From assembly GCF_900168325.1 (NCBI RefSeq), contig NZ_FVZE01000001.1:310001-374000 (forward strand): a stretch of 64,000 nucleotides of DNA. Reading direction: 5' to 3'. Positions 54,310 to 62,491 of the stretch are shown here, one piece after another. The notes under the pieces were generated by a model. The model ran no database searches, was not told where the DNA came from, and saw only the letters and a program-made list of their open reading frames with translations. The translations under genes were made by a program, and so were the position numbers. The stretch comes from Novosphingobium mathurense. Lineage in GTDB: Bacteria > Pseudomonadota > Alphaproteobacteria > Sphingomonadales > Sphingomonadaceae. Each line of letters opens with the position of its first letter. Positions within the stretch are counted from its first letter, which is position 1.

Positions 54310-55041
54310 TCAGGTTGCAGGGACGGCAACCGGGTCCGCCTTTGGAAAATTGTCGAAGAGAGCGGTGGCCAGCTTGCTGGCGATGCGGTCGTCGCTCCAG
54401 TCTCCGTCGCCTTCGCGCGTGGCGATGGTGGCGTAGCCTTCCCACAGGACCTTGCCGCTGGCGCCGTCGAGGATGCGGGTGTCGAGCCGGGTGGACATGA
54501 GCGCGGCGCGCGGCTTGGTAAGGTCGATGTTGATGCCAAGGCCATAGGCCGAACCGCGATTGCTGACGCCCATGGCGGCGGTGCCGCTGACCGGACTGCG
54601 CTTTTCCTCGGCGGGGACGAGTACCTGCCGGGTGATGCGCAGTTTGGCGACCTGCCCCGGCGTCGCGCCGGAATGGAGCGTGTCGTAGCCTGCACCGACC
54701 AGCGCGTTCTCGATTGCTGCTTCGTAAGTGGCCCGCTTGCCGGAATCGAACCGGGGGCCGTCGCCCGATTCCGATTCGACCGTGACCGGGCCATGGCCCA
54801 GGGCGGCTGCGGCATCGCCTTCGGCCACGAAGCGGCTGACCTCGACCTCGCCTTCACGCGAATCGCGCGAGTGCGACGCGGCGCGCGACGGAATGCGTTC
54901 GGGATAACGGTCGAGAGGATCGTCCCAGGCGGACCGGCCCCAGCCCATCGGCTGGGCGAAGGCCGGAAGCGATGCGAAAGCGGGGGATAGCAGCATGGCG
55001 GCCATGGCTGAGGCGAGAAGCGCGCGTCCGTGATTGTGCAT
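54310..55041 (-). CDS. DUF4136-like exported protein
   Basis: A 243-residue protein with a cleavable signal peptide (MHNHGRALLASAMAAMLLSPAFASLPAFA) rather than a lipobox. The mature part repeats the plan of the downstream lipoprotein: VSRFVAEGDAAAALGHGPVTVE, ATYEAAIENALVGAGYD, GLGINIDLTKPRAALMSTRLDTRILDGASGKVLWEGYATI and a C-terminal helix SKLATALFDNFPK. GAGAAGACGGTA precedes ATG 55041. Two adjacent paralogues that differ in anchoring suggest partners acting together at the envelope. First gene of the three-gene operon. Confidence 0.8.
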   Translation of the reverse strand: MHNHGRALLASAMAAMLLSPAFASLPAFAQPMGWGRSAWDDPLDRYPERIPSRAASHSRDSREGEVEVSRFVAEGDAAAALGHGPVTVESESGDGPRFDSGKRATYEAAIENALVGAGYDTLHSGATPGQVAKLRITRQVLVPAEEKRSPVSGTAAMGVSNRGSAYGLGINIDLTKPRAALMSTRLDTRILDGASGKVLWEGYATIATREGDGDWSDDRIASKLATALFDNFPKADPVAVPAT

Positions 55042-55168
55042 TACCGTCTTCTCTTTTTTCGAGTTCAGTGTCGTCGCGCCCGCAGATGGTATATGAAGGC
55101 CAGCCATTGCCGGGCGATGAACGGTGCCGAAAAGTCAGGTGGATACCGTCCAAATTGCCCTCCGGCGC

Positions 55169-55197
55169 TTGACTTTGCAGGCAGCGACCAGTAACGG
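55169..55197 (+). promoter_or_regulatory. Weak candidate promoter of rpmJ
   Basis: TTGACT (55169-55174) is a good -35; at 17 bases spacing the -10 would be TAACGG, which is poor. It lies ~60 bases before the rpmJ ATG. Confidence 0.35.
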
Positions 55198-55255
55198 CCC
55201 GGCTTCAATTTTCCGGCGGTCGGTAACCGCCCGACACACGCAGACGAGACAAACG

Positions 55256-55381
55256 ATGAAGATTCGCAATAGCCTCAAGTCGCTCAAGGGCCGTCACCGT
55301 GACAACCGCGTGATCCGCCGTCGCGGCCGTACCTATGTCATCAACAAGACCAACCGCCGCTTCAAGGCGCGTCAGGGCTGA
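55256..55381 (+). CDS. rpmJ: 50S ribosomal protein L36, zinc-independent type
   Basis: The 41-residue, very basic [19 protein letters not shown]...[12 protein letters not shown] is the long, cysteine-free (C-minus, YkgO-like) L36. It lacks the CxxC/CxH zinc ribbon of the classical 37-38-residue L36. In alphaproteobacteria this form is usually the housekeeping copy, so it need not be Zur-regulated as in E. coli. GAGAC precedes the ATG. It is too short to stand out without the family pattern. Confidence 0.96.
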   Translation: MKIRNSLKSLKGRHRDNRVIRRRGRTYVINKTNRRFKARQG

Positions 55382-55453
55382 TTCGTTTCGCCCATCCCTG
55401 TCGAACCCGGCAGGGATAACCGGCGGACCGGCCCATTGGTTCTGAAAGACATG

Positions 55454-55479
55454 AGGCCCCCGCCATTCGCGGGGGTCTT
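55454..55479 (+). terminator. Rho-independent terminator after rpmJ
   Basis: AGGCCCCCGC (55454-55463) pairs with GCGGGGGTCT (55469-55478, one G-T pair) around CATTC, followed by T. The 3' arm doubles as the only Shine-Dalgarno-like GGGGG for the next gene. Confidence 0.7.
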
Positions 55480-55482
55480 GTC

Positions 55483-56094
55483 TTGTCCGGAACAATCGAA
55501 GCCGTCGTTTTCGACGTGGGCCGCGTGCTCGTCCAGTGGGACATGCGCCGGCTCTTTGCGAGGCTGATCGACGACGCCGATCGGCTCGACTGGTTCATGA
55601 CCCACGTCATGACCGAGGAATGGCATTTCCAGCACGACGCCGGGCGCGACCTTCATGAGTTGGTCGCAGAGCGCAAGGCGCAGTTTCCCGGCAACGATCA
55701 CCTGATCGACGCCTATGCCACCCGCTTCATCGAAACGATTCCCGGCAACGTTCCGGGCAGCCATGAAATCGTGCGCGAACTGGCCGGCCGCGATGTGCCG
55801 CTTTTCGCCATCACCAACTTCGCAAGCCCGTTCTGGCGCGAGTATCGCGCTGGCGAGCCGCTGTTCGACCTGTTCGGCGACATCGTCGTTTCGGGCGACG
55901 AGAAGATCGCCAAGCCCGATGCGCGCATCTTCGAGATCGCGTCCCGCCGTTTCGGGCATGAGCCCGGCGCGATGATCTTCATCGACGACAATGCTGCAAA
56001 CGTCGAGGCTGCGGACCGGCTCGGCTGGAACGTCCATCACTTCACGGATGCGCCCCGGCTGCGCGAGGACCTGACGCGTCGGGGTCTGCTCTGA
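55483..56094 (+). CDS. HAD-superfamily hydrolase, YihX-like
   Basis: A 203-residue HAD protein. Motif I is VVFDVGRVLVQWD, where the second Asp of DxD is replaced by Gly as in the YihX/epoxide-hydrolase-N group; motif II is FAITNF, motif III the Lys in EKIAKPDARIF and motif IV FIDDNAANVEAA. YihX members release phosphate from alpha-glucose-1-phosphate, but the substrate here is open. No ATG exists near the domain start; TTG 55483 is the best start and its ribosome binding site lies in the 3' arm of the rpmJ terminator. Confidence 0.87.
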   Translation: MSGTIEAVVFDVGRVLVQWDMRRLFARLIDDADRLDWFMTHVMTEEWHFQHDAGRDLHELVAERKAQFPGNDHLIDAYATRFIETIPGNVPGSHEIVRELAGRDVPLFAITNFASPFWREYRAGEPLFDLFGDIVVSGDEKIAKPDARIFEIASRRFGHEPGAMIFIDDNAANVEAADRLGWNVHHFTDAPRLREDLTRRGLL

Positions 56095-56203
56095 GGACCT
56101 CGGCTACCGTCAGTTAACGGCAGGCGGATCGGTCCGCTTCACGCTGGTTTCATCTGCAGAAAATTTATTTCGCAACTGCAGCGTAAACCCTTGGCAACTC
56201 CCC

Positions 56204-56225
56204 GTCCATGTTGCATCACATGGAC
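56204..56225. promoter_or_regulatory. Inverted repeat upstream of the Anbu operon, candidate operator
   Basis: GTCCATG (56204-56210) and CATGGAC (56219-56225) are perfect 7-base arms around TTGCATCA, ending 14 bases before the first ATG. A TTGGCA (-35-like) is at 56191-56196. The position suits a repressor or leader hairpin controlling the operon. Confidence 0.5.
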
Positions 56226-56239
56226 AAACGGGAGTCACA

Positions 56240-57676
56240 ATGTCGGCTGCTAAAAGTATCAAGTATGACGAGATGCTCGACGAGGATGGCTCGGTCCGTC
56301 CTGCCTACGCCGATTTCAGAAACTGGTATGACTCTCAGGACAAGGCCTGGCTAAAACGTCAGGACGCCGAGGCCGAAAGATTTTTTCGGCGCATCGGAAT
56401 TACTTTCAACGTCTATGGTGACGATGCCGCGGAAGAGCGGCTGATCCCCTTCGACATGATCCCGCGGATCATCACTGCGCGTGAATGGCGCAAGCTGACG
56501 CGCGGGATCGAACAGCGGGTGAGGGCGCTCAATGCCTTCCTCCAGGACCTCTACCACCGGCAGGAAATCATCCGCTCCGGGCGACTGCCGATCCAGGCCC
56601 TGCGCAACAACGAGGCGTTCCTGACCCAGATGATCGGGTTCACGCCGCCGGGCGCGGTCTATACCCACATCGTCGGCATCGACCTCGTGCGCACCGGCCC
56701 CGATGACTTCATGGTGCTGGAGGACAACGCCCGCACCCCGTCCGGCGTCTCGTACATGCTCGAGAACCGCGAGACGATGATGGCGATGTTCCCCGAGCTG
56801 TTCACCAAGATCCCGGTGCGTCCGGTCTCGGACTATCCGCGGCGCCTCGCGCGCTCGCTGCGTGCCTGCGCCCCGCCGGCCTTCAAGGGCAGCAAGCGGC
56901 CGGTGGTCGCGGTGCTGACGCCGGGCATCTACAATTCGGCCTATTTCGAGCACGCATTCCTTGCCGACCAGATGGGCGCAGAACTCGTGGAGGGCAGCGA
57001 CCTTCGCGTCGTCGACGGCCGCGTCGCGATGCGGACGACCTGCGGCTATCAGGCGGTCGACGTGATCTACCGCCGCGTCGACGACGATTTCCTCGATCCG
57101 CTCAGCTTCAACAAGAACTCGGTTCTCGGCGTTGCCGGTATCATGGACGTGTATCGCGCTGGCGGCATCACGATTGCCAATGCGCCGGGCACGGGCATTG
57201 CCGACGACAAGGCGATCTACAGCTACATGCCCGAGATCGTCGAGTTCTACACCGGCGAGAAGCCGATCCTGAACAACGTGCCGACCTGGCGCTGCAGCGA
57301 GCCGGACTCGCTCGCCTACGTGCTCGACAACCTGAAGGACCTCGTCGTCAAGGAAGTCCATGGCTCGGGCGGCTACGGCATGTTGATCGGGCCGACTTCC
57401 TCGAAGAAGGAACTGGCGGCCTTCGAAGAGAAGCTGCGCGCCCGGCCGGAAAACTACATCGCGCAGCCGACTCTCTCGCTGTCGACGGTCCCGATCTTCA
57501 CGAAGGAAGGGCTCGCGCCCCGCCACGTCGACTTGCGACCCTTCGTGCTGGTGTCGCCCGACGGCATCGACATCACGCCGGGCGGACTGACCCGCGTGGC
57601 GCTCAAGAAAGGTTCCCTGGTGGTCAACTCGTCGCAGGGCGGGGGCACCAAGGACAGCTGGGTTCTGGACGAATAA
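56240..57676 (+). CDS. Circularly permuted ATP-grasp peptide ligase-like protein (DUF404/DUF407, COG2308)
   Basis: A 478-residue protein starting MSAAKSIKYDEMLDEDG. Segments such as RIITAREWRKLTRGIEQRVRALNAFLQDLY, DFMVLEDNARTPSGVSYMLENR, GIADDKAIYSYMPEIVEFYTGEKPIL, VVKEVHGSGGYGMLIGP and GGLTRVALKKGSLVVNSSQGGGTKDSWVL define the circularly permuted ATP-grasp family. ATP-grasp enzymes form amide bonds through acyl-phosphates, so it is predicted to ligate or tag peptides. GGGAG precedes the ATG. Its stop overlaps the alpha-E start (TAATG). First gene of the Anbu operon. Confidence 0.93.
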   Translation: MSAAKSIKYDEMLDEDGSVRPAYADFRNWYDSQDKAWLKRQDAEAERFFRRIGITFNVYGDDAAEERLIPFDMIPRIITAREWRKLTRGIEQRVRALNAFLQDLYHRQEIIRSGRLPIQALRNNEAFLTQMIGFTPPGAVYTHIVGIDLVRTGPDDFMVLEDNARTPSGVSYMLENRETMMAMFPELFTKIPVRPVSDYPRRLARSLRACAPPAFKGSKRPVVAVLTPGIYNSAYFEHAFLADQMGAELVEGSDLRVVDGRVAMRTTCGYQAVDVIYRRVDDDFLDPLSFNKNSVLGVAGIMDVYRAGGITIANAPGTGIADDKAIYSYMPEIVEFYTGEKPILNNVPTWRCSEPDSLAYVLDNLKDLVVKEVHGSGGYGMLIGPTSSKKELAAFEEKLRARPENYIAQPTLSLSTVPIFTKEGLAPRHVDLRPFVLVSPDGIDITPGGLTRVALKKGSLVVNSSQGGGTKDSWVLDE

Positions 57677-58623
57677 TGCTCGGTCGTGCTGCCTATGGCG
57701 TCTACTGGATGGCCCGCTACCTCGAGCGGGCGGAGAACACCGCGCGCCTGATCGACGTCGGCTTTCACCTTGCGCTGACCCGCGGGGACAAGGCTTCTCA
57801 GGACGAGGAGTGGAAGTCGGTCCTGACCACGACCGGCCAATTGGGAGCCTATGAGGCCGCGCACAAGGAAATGACCGGGCCGCAGGTCTTCAATTTCCTG
57901 CTTCGCGACAAGGAAAACCCCGCCAGCGTTCTCAGGATGGTCGAGGCGGCGCGGACCAATGCGCGGGTCGTGCGCACAAGCATCACCAACGAGGTCTGGG
58001 AAGCCACCAATGACGGCTGGATGACCTTGAGCGAGATCCTCTCGCGCCCGGTGCGCGAGAGCAACCTGGGCGAAGTGCTCACGGCCATTCGCGGGCAGGC
58101 GACCCTGGTGCGCGGCGCCATGGGTGGCTCGATGCTGCGCAACGACGTGTTCAACTTCGCGCGCATCGGCACTTTCATCGAGCGCGCGGACAACACTGCC
58201 CGCATCCTCGACGTGAAGTACTACGTCCTGCTGCCGTCGGTCGCCTGGGTCGGCTCCAGCCTCGACAATGCGCAGTGGGACACGCTGCTGCGCTCGGTCG
58301 CGGGCAGCCGGGCCTATTCCTGGCTCAATGCCGGTTCGATGGATCCGCGCGACATCGCCCGTTTCATGATCCTCGACGGGCAGTTTCCGCGCAGCCTGGT
58401 GTTCTGCTTCGAGAAGATCCGCAGCAACATGGCCGGTCTCGCCAAGCAGTACGGGCATGAGACCGGCGCCCACGAACTGCTGCGCAACGTGGGCGCGCGA
58501 CTGCACCAGACGACGATCGAGGAGATCTTCGAAGTGGGACTGCATGAATTCCTTCAGGACTTCATCGGCAAGACCAACCTGATCGGCGACGCCATTGCCG
58601 CCGACTACCGCTTTATTGAATGA
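57676..58623 (+). CDS. Alpha-E domain protein (DUF403, COG2307)
   Basis: A 315-residue all-helical protein: MLGRAAYGVYWMARYLERAENTARLIDVGF at the start, ARTNARVVRTSITNEVWEATND, FARIGTFIERADNTARILDVKYY and LLRSVAGSRAYSWLNAG are the family hallmarks. It nearly always accompanies the circularly permuted ATP-grasp protein, sometimes as a fusion, and is thought to be a non-catalytic or substrate-binding partner; its exact role is unknown. Start and stop are fixed by the 1-base overlap with the ATP-grasp gene and a 10-base gap to the transglutaminase gene. Confidence 0.93.
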   Translation: MLGRAAYGVYWMARYLERAENTARLIDVGFHLALTRGDKASQDEEWKSVLTTTGQLGAYEAAHKEMTGPQVFNFLLRDKENPASVLRMVEAARTNARVVRTSITNEVWEATNDGWMTLSEILSRPVRESNLGEVLTAIRGQATLVRGAMGGSMLRNDVFNFARIGTFIERADNTARILDVKYYVLLPSVAWVGSSLDNAQWDTLLRSVAGSRAYSWLNAGSMDPRDIARFMILDGQFPRSLVFCFEKIRSNMAGLAKQYGHETGAHELLRNVGARLHQTTIEEIFEVGLHEFLQDFIGKTNLIGDAIAADYRFIE

Positions 58624-58633
58624 GGCTCGCCTA

Positions 58634-59497
58634 GTGCTCCTGACCGTAACGCACACGACCCGTTATGCATTCGCCGACAGTGTCACGCACGGTTTGCAGC
58701 GCCTGAGATTGAAACCCAAGTCCACCCACGGCCAGGAAGTCATCGCGTGGGACATGGACCTCACCGGTGCAAAGCGCGAAGCCGAGTACGACGACCAGCA
58801 CCACAATCATACCGAACTGGTCTCGATCGAGCCGGGCGTGCCCGAGGTCGTCGTGACCTGCCGCGGTACGGTGCGCACGATCGACAACAGCGGTGTTACC
58901 GGGCAGCATACCGGGCACATGCCGCTCTGGTGCTTCCTGCGCCCGACGCCGCTGACGCGCGCGGGCAACAGGGTCCGCTCGCTTGTCGCGTCGATCGCGG
59001 TCGACCGTCACGATACGCTGAACTTCCTTCACGCCCTGTCGCACGCGATCGCGGAGCAGGTCGAATACCTTCCGGGCACGACCGATGTCACCACAACGGC
59101 GGAACAGTCGCTGACCGCGGGGCAGGGCGTATGCCAGGACCATGCCCACATCTTTATCAGCGCCGGGCGGCTGCTCGACATCCCGATGCGCTACGTCGGC
59201 GGTTACCTCCTGATGGACGAGAAGGTGGAGCAGGAGGCGGGCCATGGCTGGGCCGAAGCCTATGTCCAGGGGTTGGGCTGGGTGGGGTTCGACATCTCCA
59301 ACGCGATCTGTCCCGATGAGCGATACATTCGCGTCGCCACCGGATGCGACTACAGCGAGGCGGCCCCGTTTACCGGAATCGCCGTTGGCGCTGGGGAAAC
59401 CGAGCTGGATGTGCATTTGTCGGTCGGCCAGAAAATGCTAGGAGGACAGCAGCAGTCCCCGTCGAGCGGGCAACAGCAGCAGATGCAGGGTCGTTGA
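58634..59497 (+). CDS. Transglutaminase-like cysteine protease family protein (COG1305)
   Basis: A 287-residue protein with an N-terminal transglut_N beta domain (LTVTHTTRYAFADSVTHGLQRLRLKPK) and a papain-fold domain whose triad is visible: Cys167 in GQGVCQDHAH, His204 in GHGWAEAY and Asp220 in FDISN. There is no signal peptide, so it acts in the cytoplasm. Such bacterial members are predicted peptidases or amide transferases. The C-terminus is a Gln-rich tail (QQQQ runs). GTG 58634 has GAGG eight bases upstream. Third gene of the operon. Confidence 0.93.
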   Translation: MLLTVTHTTRYAFADSVTHGLQRLRLKPKSTHGQEVIAWDMDLTGAKREAEYDDQHHNHTELVSIEPGVPEVVVTCRGTVRTIDNSGVTGQHTGHMPLWCFLRPTPLTRAGNRVRSLVASIAVDRHDTLNFLHALSHAIAEQVEYLPGTTDVTTTAEQSLTAGQGVCQDHAHIFISAGRLLDIPMRYVGGYLLMDEKVEQEAGHGWAEAYVQGLGWVGFDISNAICPDERYIRVATGCDYSEAAPFTGIAVGAGETELDVHLSVGQKMLGGQQQSPSSGQQQQMQGR

Positions 59498-59561
59498 GGG
59501 ACCGCAAAGGTCGCTGGTGCCGCTCGGGACCGCTGAAGTGTGTGCAGGGGCTTAGAATTCC

Positions 59562-60323
59562 ATGACCTATTGCGTGGGCATGATGTTGGAACGTGGCCTC
59601 GTGCTGATGAGCGACACGCGGACCAATTCAGGCGTCGACAATATCTCGACCTTCCGCAAGATGTTCCACTGGGAAGTGCCCGGGGAGCGTATCATCGCAG
59701 TGCTGTCGGCGGGTAATCTGGCCACTACGCAGGCCGTCGTCAGCCAGCTTGAAGAGCGCAACAAGGCGCCTTCCGATCGTCACAACTCGCTGCTCCAAGC
59801 CGAATCGATGTTTCAGGTGGCAACGATCGTGGGCAATCTCCTGCAGGATACCATCGCCGCGCGCGCCGCCGACAACGGGCAGAGCGCGGCGGGAACCTTC
59901 AGTGCCTCGCTGATCGTCGCGGGCCAGATCAAGGGCATGGAGCCGCGTCTCTTCCTGATTTACCCGGAAGGCAATTTCATCGAAGCGAGCTTCGACACGC
60001 CCTTTTTCCAGATCGGCGAAACCAAGTACGGGCGCCCGATTCTCATTCGAGGCTACGATCCGAAGATGAGCTTCGAAAACGCGGTCAAACTGATGACCGT
60101 GTCATTCGATTCCACGCTCAAGGCCAACCTCTCGGTCGGCATGCCGCTCGACCTTCTGGTGATCGAACGCGACAGTTTCACGCCGCTGCACGAACGGCGG
60201 ATCGAATGGGACGACCCCTATTTTCAGTCGGTCTCCACCGGATGGGGCGAAGCCTTGCGCCAGGCGCTGGATGCCTTGCCGGACTATCGCATGGACACAG
60301 ACCTGCAGACCGCCGCTGAGTGA
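59562..60323 (+). CDS. Anbu, proteasome-like Ntn-hydrolase peptidase (COG3484)
   Basis: A 253-residue protein beginning MTYCVGMMLERGLVLMSDTRTNSGVDNISTFRK... After removal of Met the N-terminal Thr1 would be the nucleophile, with Asp17 and Lys32 at the proteasome beta-subunit triad positions. Anbu proteins self-assemble into open or helical rings rather than the closed 20S barrel. No proteasome alpha subunit or unfoldase is nearby. It lies 64 bases after the transglutaminase gene, and the four-gene set is conserved in proteobacteria. It probably degrades or processes a peptide made or marked by the ATP-grasp enzyme. Confidence 0.93.
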   Translation: MTYCVGMMLERGLVLMSDTRTNSGVDNISTFRKMFHWEVPGERIIAVLSAGNLATTQAVVSQLEERNKAPSDRHNSLLQAESMFQVATIVGNLLQDTIAARAADNGQSAAGTFSASLIVAGQIKGMEPRLFLIYPEGNFIEASFDTPFFQIGETKYGRPILIRGYDPKMSFENAVKLMTVSFDSTLKANLSVGMPLDLLVIERDSFTPLHERRIEWDDPYFQSVSTGWGEALRQALDALPDYRMDTDLQTAAE

Positions 60324-60380
60324 TCGCAGGCGGTTTTCAGCTTCCCGGAGCTTTTACGAGAGTGAGTGCGTAGCGGCTGC

Positions 60381-61040
60381 CTAACGGCAGAAACTCGCGC
60401 CGTCTGCTTCCAGGTGGAAGTGATTGCGATGCGCCGAATTGTAGTCCGGGCCGAGCACCGTGCCGAATCGCTTGCACGCGCTCTGGTGGACCACGCGCAG
60501 GAACCGGCGTTCCGCATCGGTCCCGCCGTCCCAGTCGTCCAGCACGCTGATCCGCCTGCCGTCTTCCAGCACGAAGGCGGACACGTCGATGGCATTGGCG
60601 GTGGCATGGCCGGAGCGGCGGTTGGTGCCCGCGACATTGCGACAACTGTAACTGCCGTAAGTCTCGATTCGCATGACCCGGCTGCCGAGGATCTGCTCCG
60701 CTGCGCGGTCGACGCCGAATCGGGCCCAGCCGGCAAAGTCCGTCGCCACCGAACAGGTGACGGGGCCGAGATTCGATAATTCCAGCGATGCCGTGTCGCT
60801 TCTCAGGCCGGAGAGTCTGACCGTCCCGATATTCGAGCAGCCCTCGCCGAAATACTGGTCGGGCAGGGGGGTGAACGAGGCGCGTTGCGCACCCAGTTCG
60901 GACAGGCATTGGCGGAACGCCGGGCGCGGGCTGAGAGTGCCGGAAGCGGGGCGCGAGGCCGTCTTTTGCGTCGCCTGGGGAATGTCCATGCAGGCGGCAA
61001 GCGGGGCCAGCAGCGGCAGGATGAGCAGGAGTCTGCGCAT
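60381..61040 (-). CDS. Extensin-like C-terminal domain lipoprotein, LAS/M15-type metallopeptidase fold
   Basis: A 219-residue lipoprotein (MRRLLLILPLLAPLAAC, Cys17). The extensin-like domain has CSVATDFAGWARFGVDRAAEQILGSRVMRIETYGSYSCRN and the zinc-site pattern RSGHATANAIDVSAF followed by AHRNHFHLE, like the H-x6-D...H-x-H ligands of LAS/D-Ala-D-Ala carboxypeptidases. It may cleave peptidoglycan cross-links. Several cysteines suggest disulfides. ATG 61040 is preferred over an upstream start because the lipobox signal begins there. Convergent with the Anbu gene. Confidence 0.87.
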   Translation of the reverse strand: MRRLLLILPLLAPLAACMDIPQATQKTASRPASGTLSPRPAFRQCLSELGAQRASFTPLPDQYFGEGCSNIGTVRLSGLRSDTASLELSNLGPVTCSVATDFAGWARFGVDRAAEQILGSRVMRIETYGSYSCRNVAGTNRRSGHATANAIDVSAFVLEDGRRISVLDDWDGGTDAERRFLRVVHQSACKRFGTVLGPDYNSAHRNHFHLEADGASFCR

Positions 61041-61244
61041 GAACAAAGTCTCGCAGGGATTGGTTAACAGAATATTGCCGCGAGCATCAGGGTTTGGCCT
61101 TTGCGACGAAACGAGCGCGCGCTTCACCATCTGGGAGCGGTGTTTTCCACTGCAATGCGATTGACAATTTCAGGTGGGAGACTAGAGGCGGCTCCGGGCC
61201 ACGCGGTCCCAACGCCGCGCGAGCTCTCTGCAAGGAGAGTCTTT

Positions 61245-62378
61245 ATGACTGATATTACGGTACCGACGCGCAAGCCTGCGCGTCCGCATTTCTCTTCCGG
61301 TCCCTGCGCGAAGCCGCCGGGATACTCCCCCGAAAAACTCAGCGTCGAATCGCTTGGCCGCTCACACCGCGCCAAGATCGGCAAGTCGCGCCTTCAGTAC
61401 TGCATCGACCTGATGCGCGAAGTGCTGCAGCTGCCAGAGACGCATCGCATCGGTATCGTCCCCGGTTCGGACACCGGCGCATTCGAAATGGCCATGTGGA
61501 CCATGCTCGGCGCGCGCGGCGTGACGACGCTGGCTTGGGAAAGCTTCGGTGAGGGTTGGGTCACCGATGCTGTCAAGCAGCTCAAGCTGGATCCGACCGT
61601 GATCCGCGCCGACTACGGCCAGCTGCCGGATCTTTCGCAGGTGGATTGGAGCAACGATGTGCTCTTCACCTGGAACGGCACCACTTCGGGCGTTCGCGTT
61701 CCGAATGCCGACTGGATCCCGGCGGACCGTGAGGGCCTGTCCTTCGCCGACTCGACTTCCGCCGTTTTCGCCTACGACATCGACTGGTCGAAGATCGACG
61801 TCGCGACCTTCTCCTGGCAGAAGGTTCTGGGCGGCGAAGGCGGCCACGGCGTCCTGATCCTCGGCCCGCGTGCCGTCGAGCGCCTTGAAAGCTACACCCC
61901 GTCCTGGCCGCTGCCGAAGGTCTTCCGCCTCACCAAGGGCGGCAAGCTGACCGAAGGCGTGTTCAAGGGCGAGACGATCAACACCCCCTCGATGCTTGCC
62001 GTCGAGGACGCGATCTTCGCTCTCGAATGGGCCAAGTCGCTGGGTGGCCTCGAAGGTCTCAAGGCCCGTTCCGACGCCAACGCCGCTGCGCTCGACAAGA
62101 TCGTCGCGGAGCGTGACTGGCTCGGTCATCTCGCTGCCGATCCGGCCAGCCGTTCGAAGACCTCGGTCTGCCTGACGGTCGAAGGCGCCGACACCGACTT
62201 CATCAAGAAGTTCGCTGCGGTCCTCGAAAAGGAAGGCGCTGCCTTCGACGTCGCCGGTTACCGCGACGCGCCGGCAGGCCTGCGCATCTGGTGCGGGGCC
62301 ACGGTCGACACCCAGGACATCGAGGATCTCGGTCCCTGGCTCGACTACGCCTACGCCACCGTCAAGGCCGCTGCCTGA
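61245..62378 (+). CDS. serC: Phosphoserine aminotransferase (alphaproteobacterial type)
   Basis: A 377-residue PLP enzyme: [84 protein letters not shown], in which Lys of SWQK binds PLP. This is the longer SerC form common in alphaproteobacteria. It converts 3-phosphohydroxypyruvate to phosphoserine. AAGGAGAG precedes ATG 61245. serA follows after a 113-base gap occupied by a cloverleaf-like repeat, so both serine genes are probably co-transcribed. Confidence 0.96.
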   Translation: MTDITVPTRKPARPHFSSGPCAKPPGYSPEKLSVESLGRSHRAKIGKSRLQYCIDLMREVLQLPETHRIGIVPGSDTGAFEMAMWTMLGARGVTTLAWESFGEGWVTDAVKQLKLDPTVIRADYGQLPDLSQVDWSNDVLFTWNGTTSGVRVPNADWIPADREGLSFADSTSAVFAYDIDWSKIDVATFSWQKVLGGEGGHGVLILGPRAVERLESYTPSWPLPKVFRLTKGGKLTEGVFKGETINTPSMLAVEDAIFALEWAKSLGGLEGLKARSDANAAALDKIVAERDWLGHLAADPASRSKTSVCLTVEGADTDFIKKFAAVLEKEGAAFDVAGYRDAPAGLRIWCGATVDTQDIEDLGPWLDYAYATVKAAA

Positions 62379-62386
62379 GATTTAAC

Positions 62387-62475
62387 CGTCATCCCAGCGA
62401 AAGCTGGGATCGCGGGCCGCATAGCACGACGTATCGCTGAACCGGCCCGCGATCCTGCCTTTCGTCAGGATGACG
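62387..62475. repeat. Cloverleaf-forming intergenic palindromic element between serC and serA
   Basis: Four stems follow one another with no unpaired junction base. CGTC (62387-62390) pairs GACG (62472-62475). ATCCCAGC-GAAA-GCTGGGAT is arm 1 (62391-62410). CGCGGGCCG (62411-62419) pairs CGGCCCGCG (62443-62451) as arm 2. ATCCTG (62452-62457) pairs CAGGAT (62466-62471) as arm 3. The outer GTCATCCCAGCGAAAGCTGGGAT string resembles the GTCATYCC-type repeats widespread in proteobacterial intergenic DNA. Confidence 0.7.
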
Positions 62476-62491
62476 AATTGAGAGATTCGTC

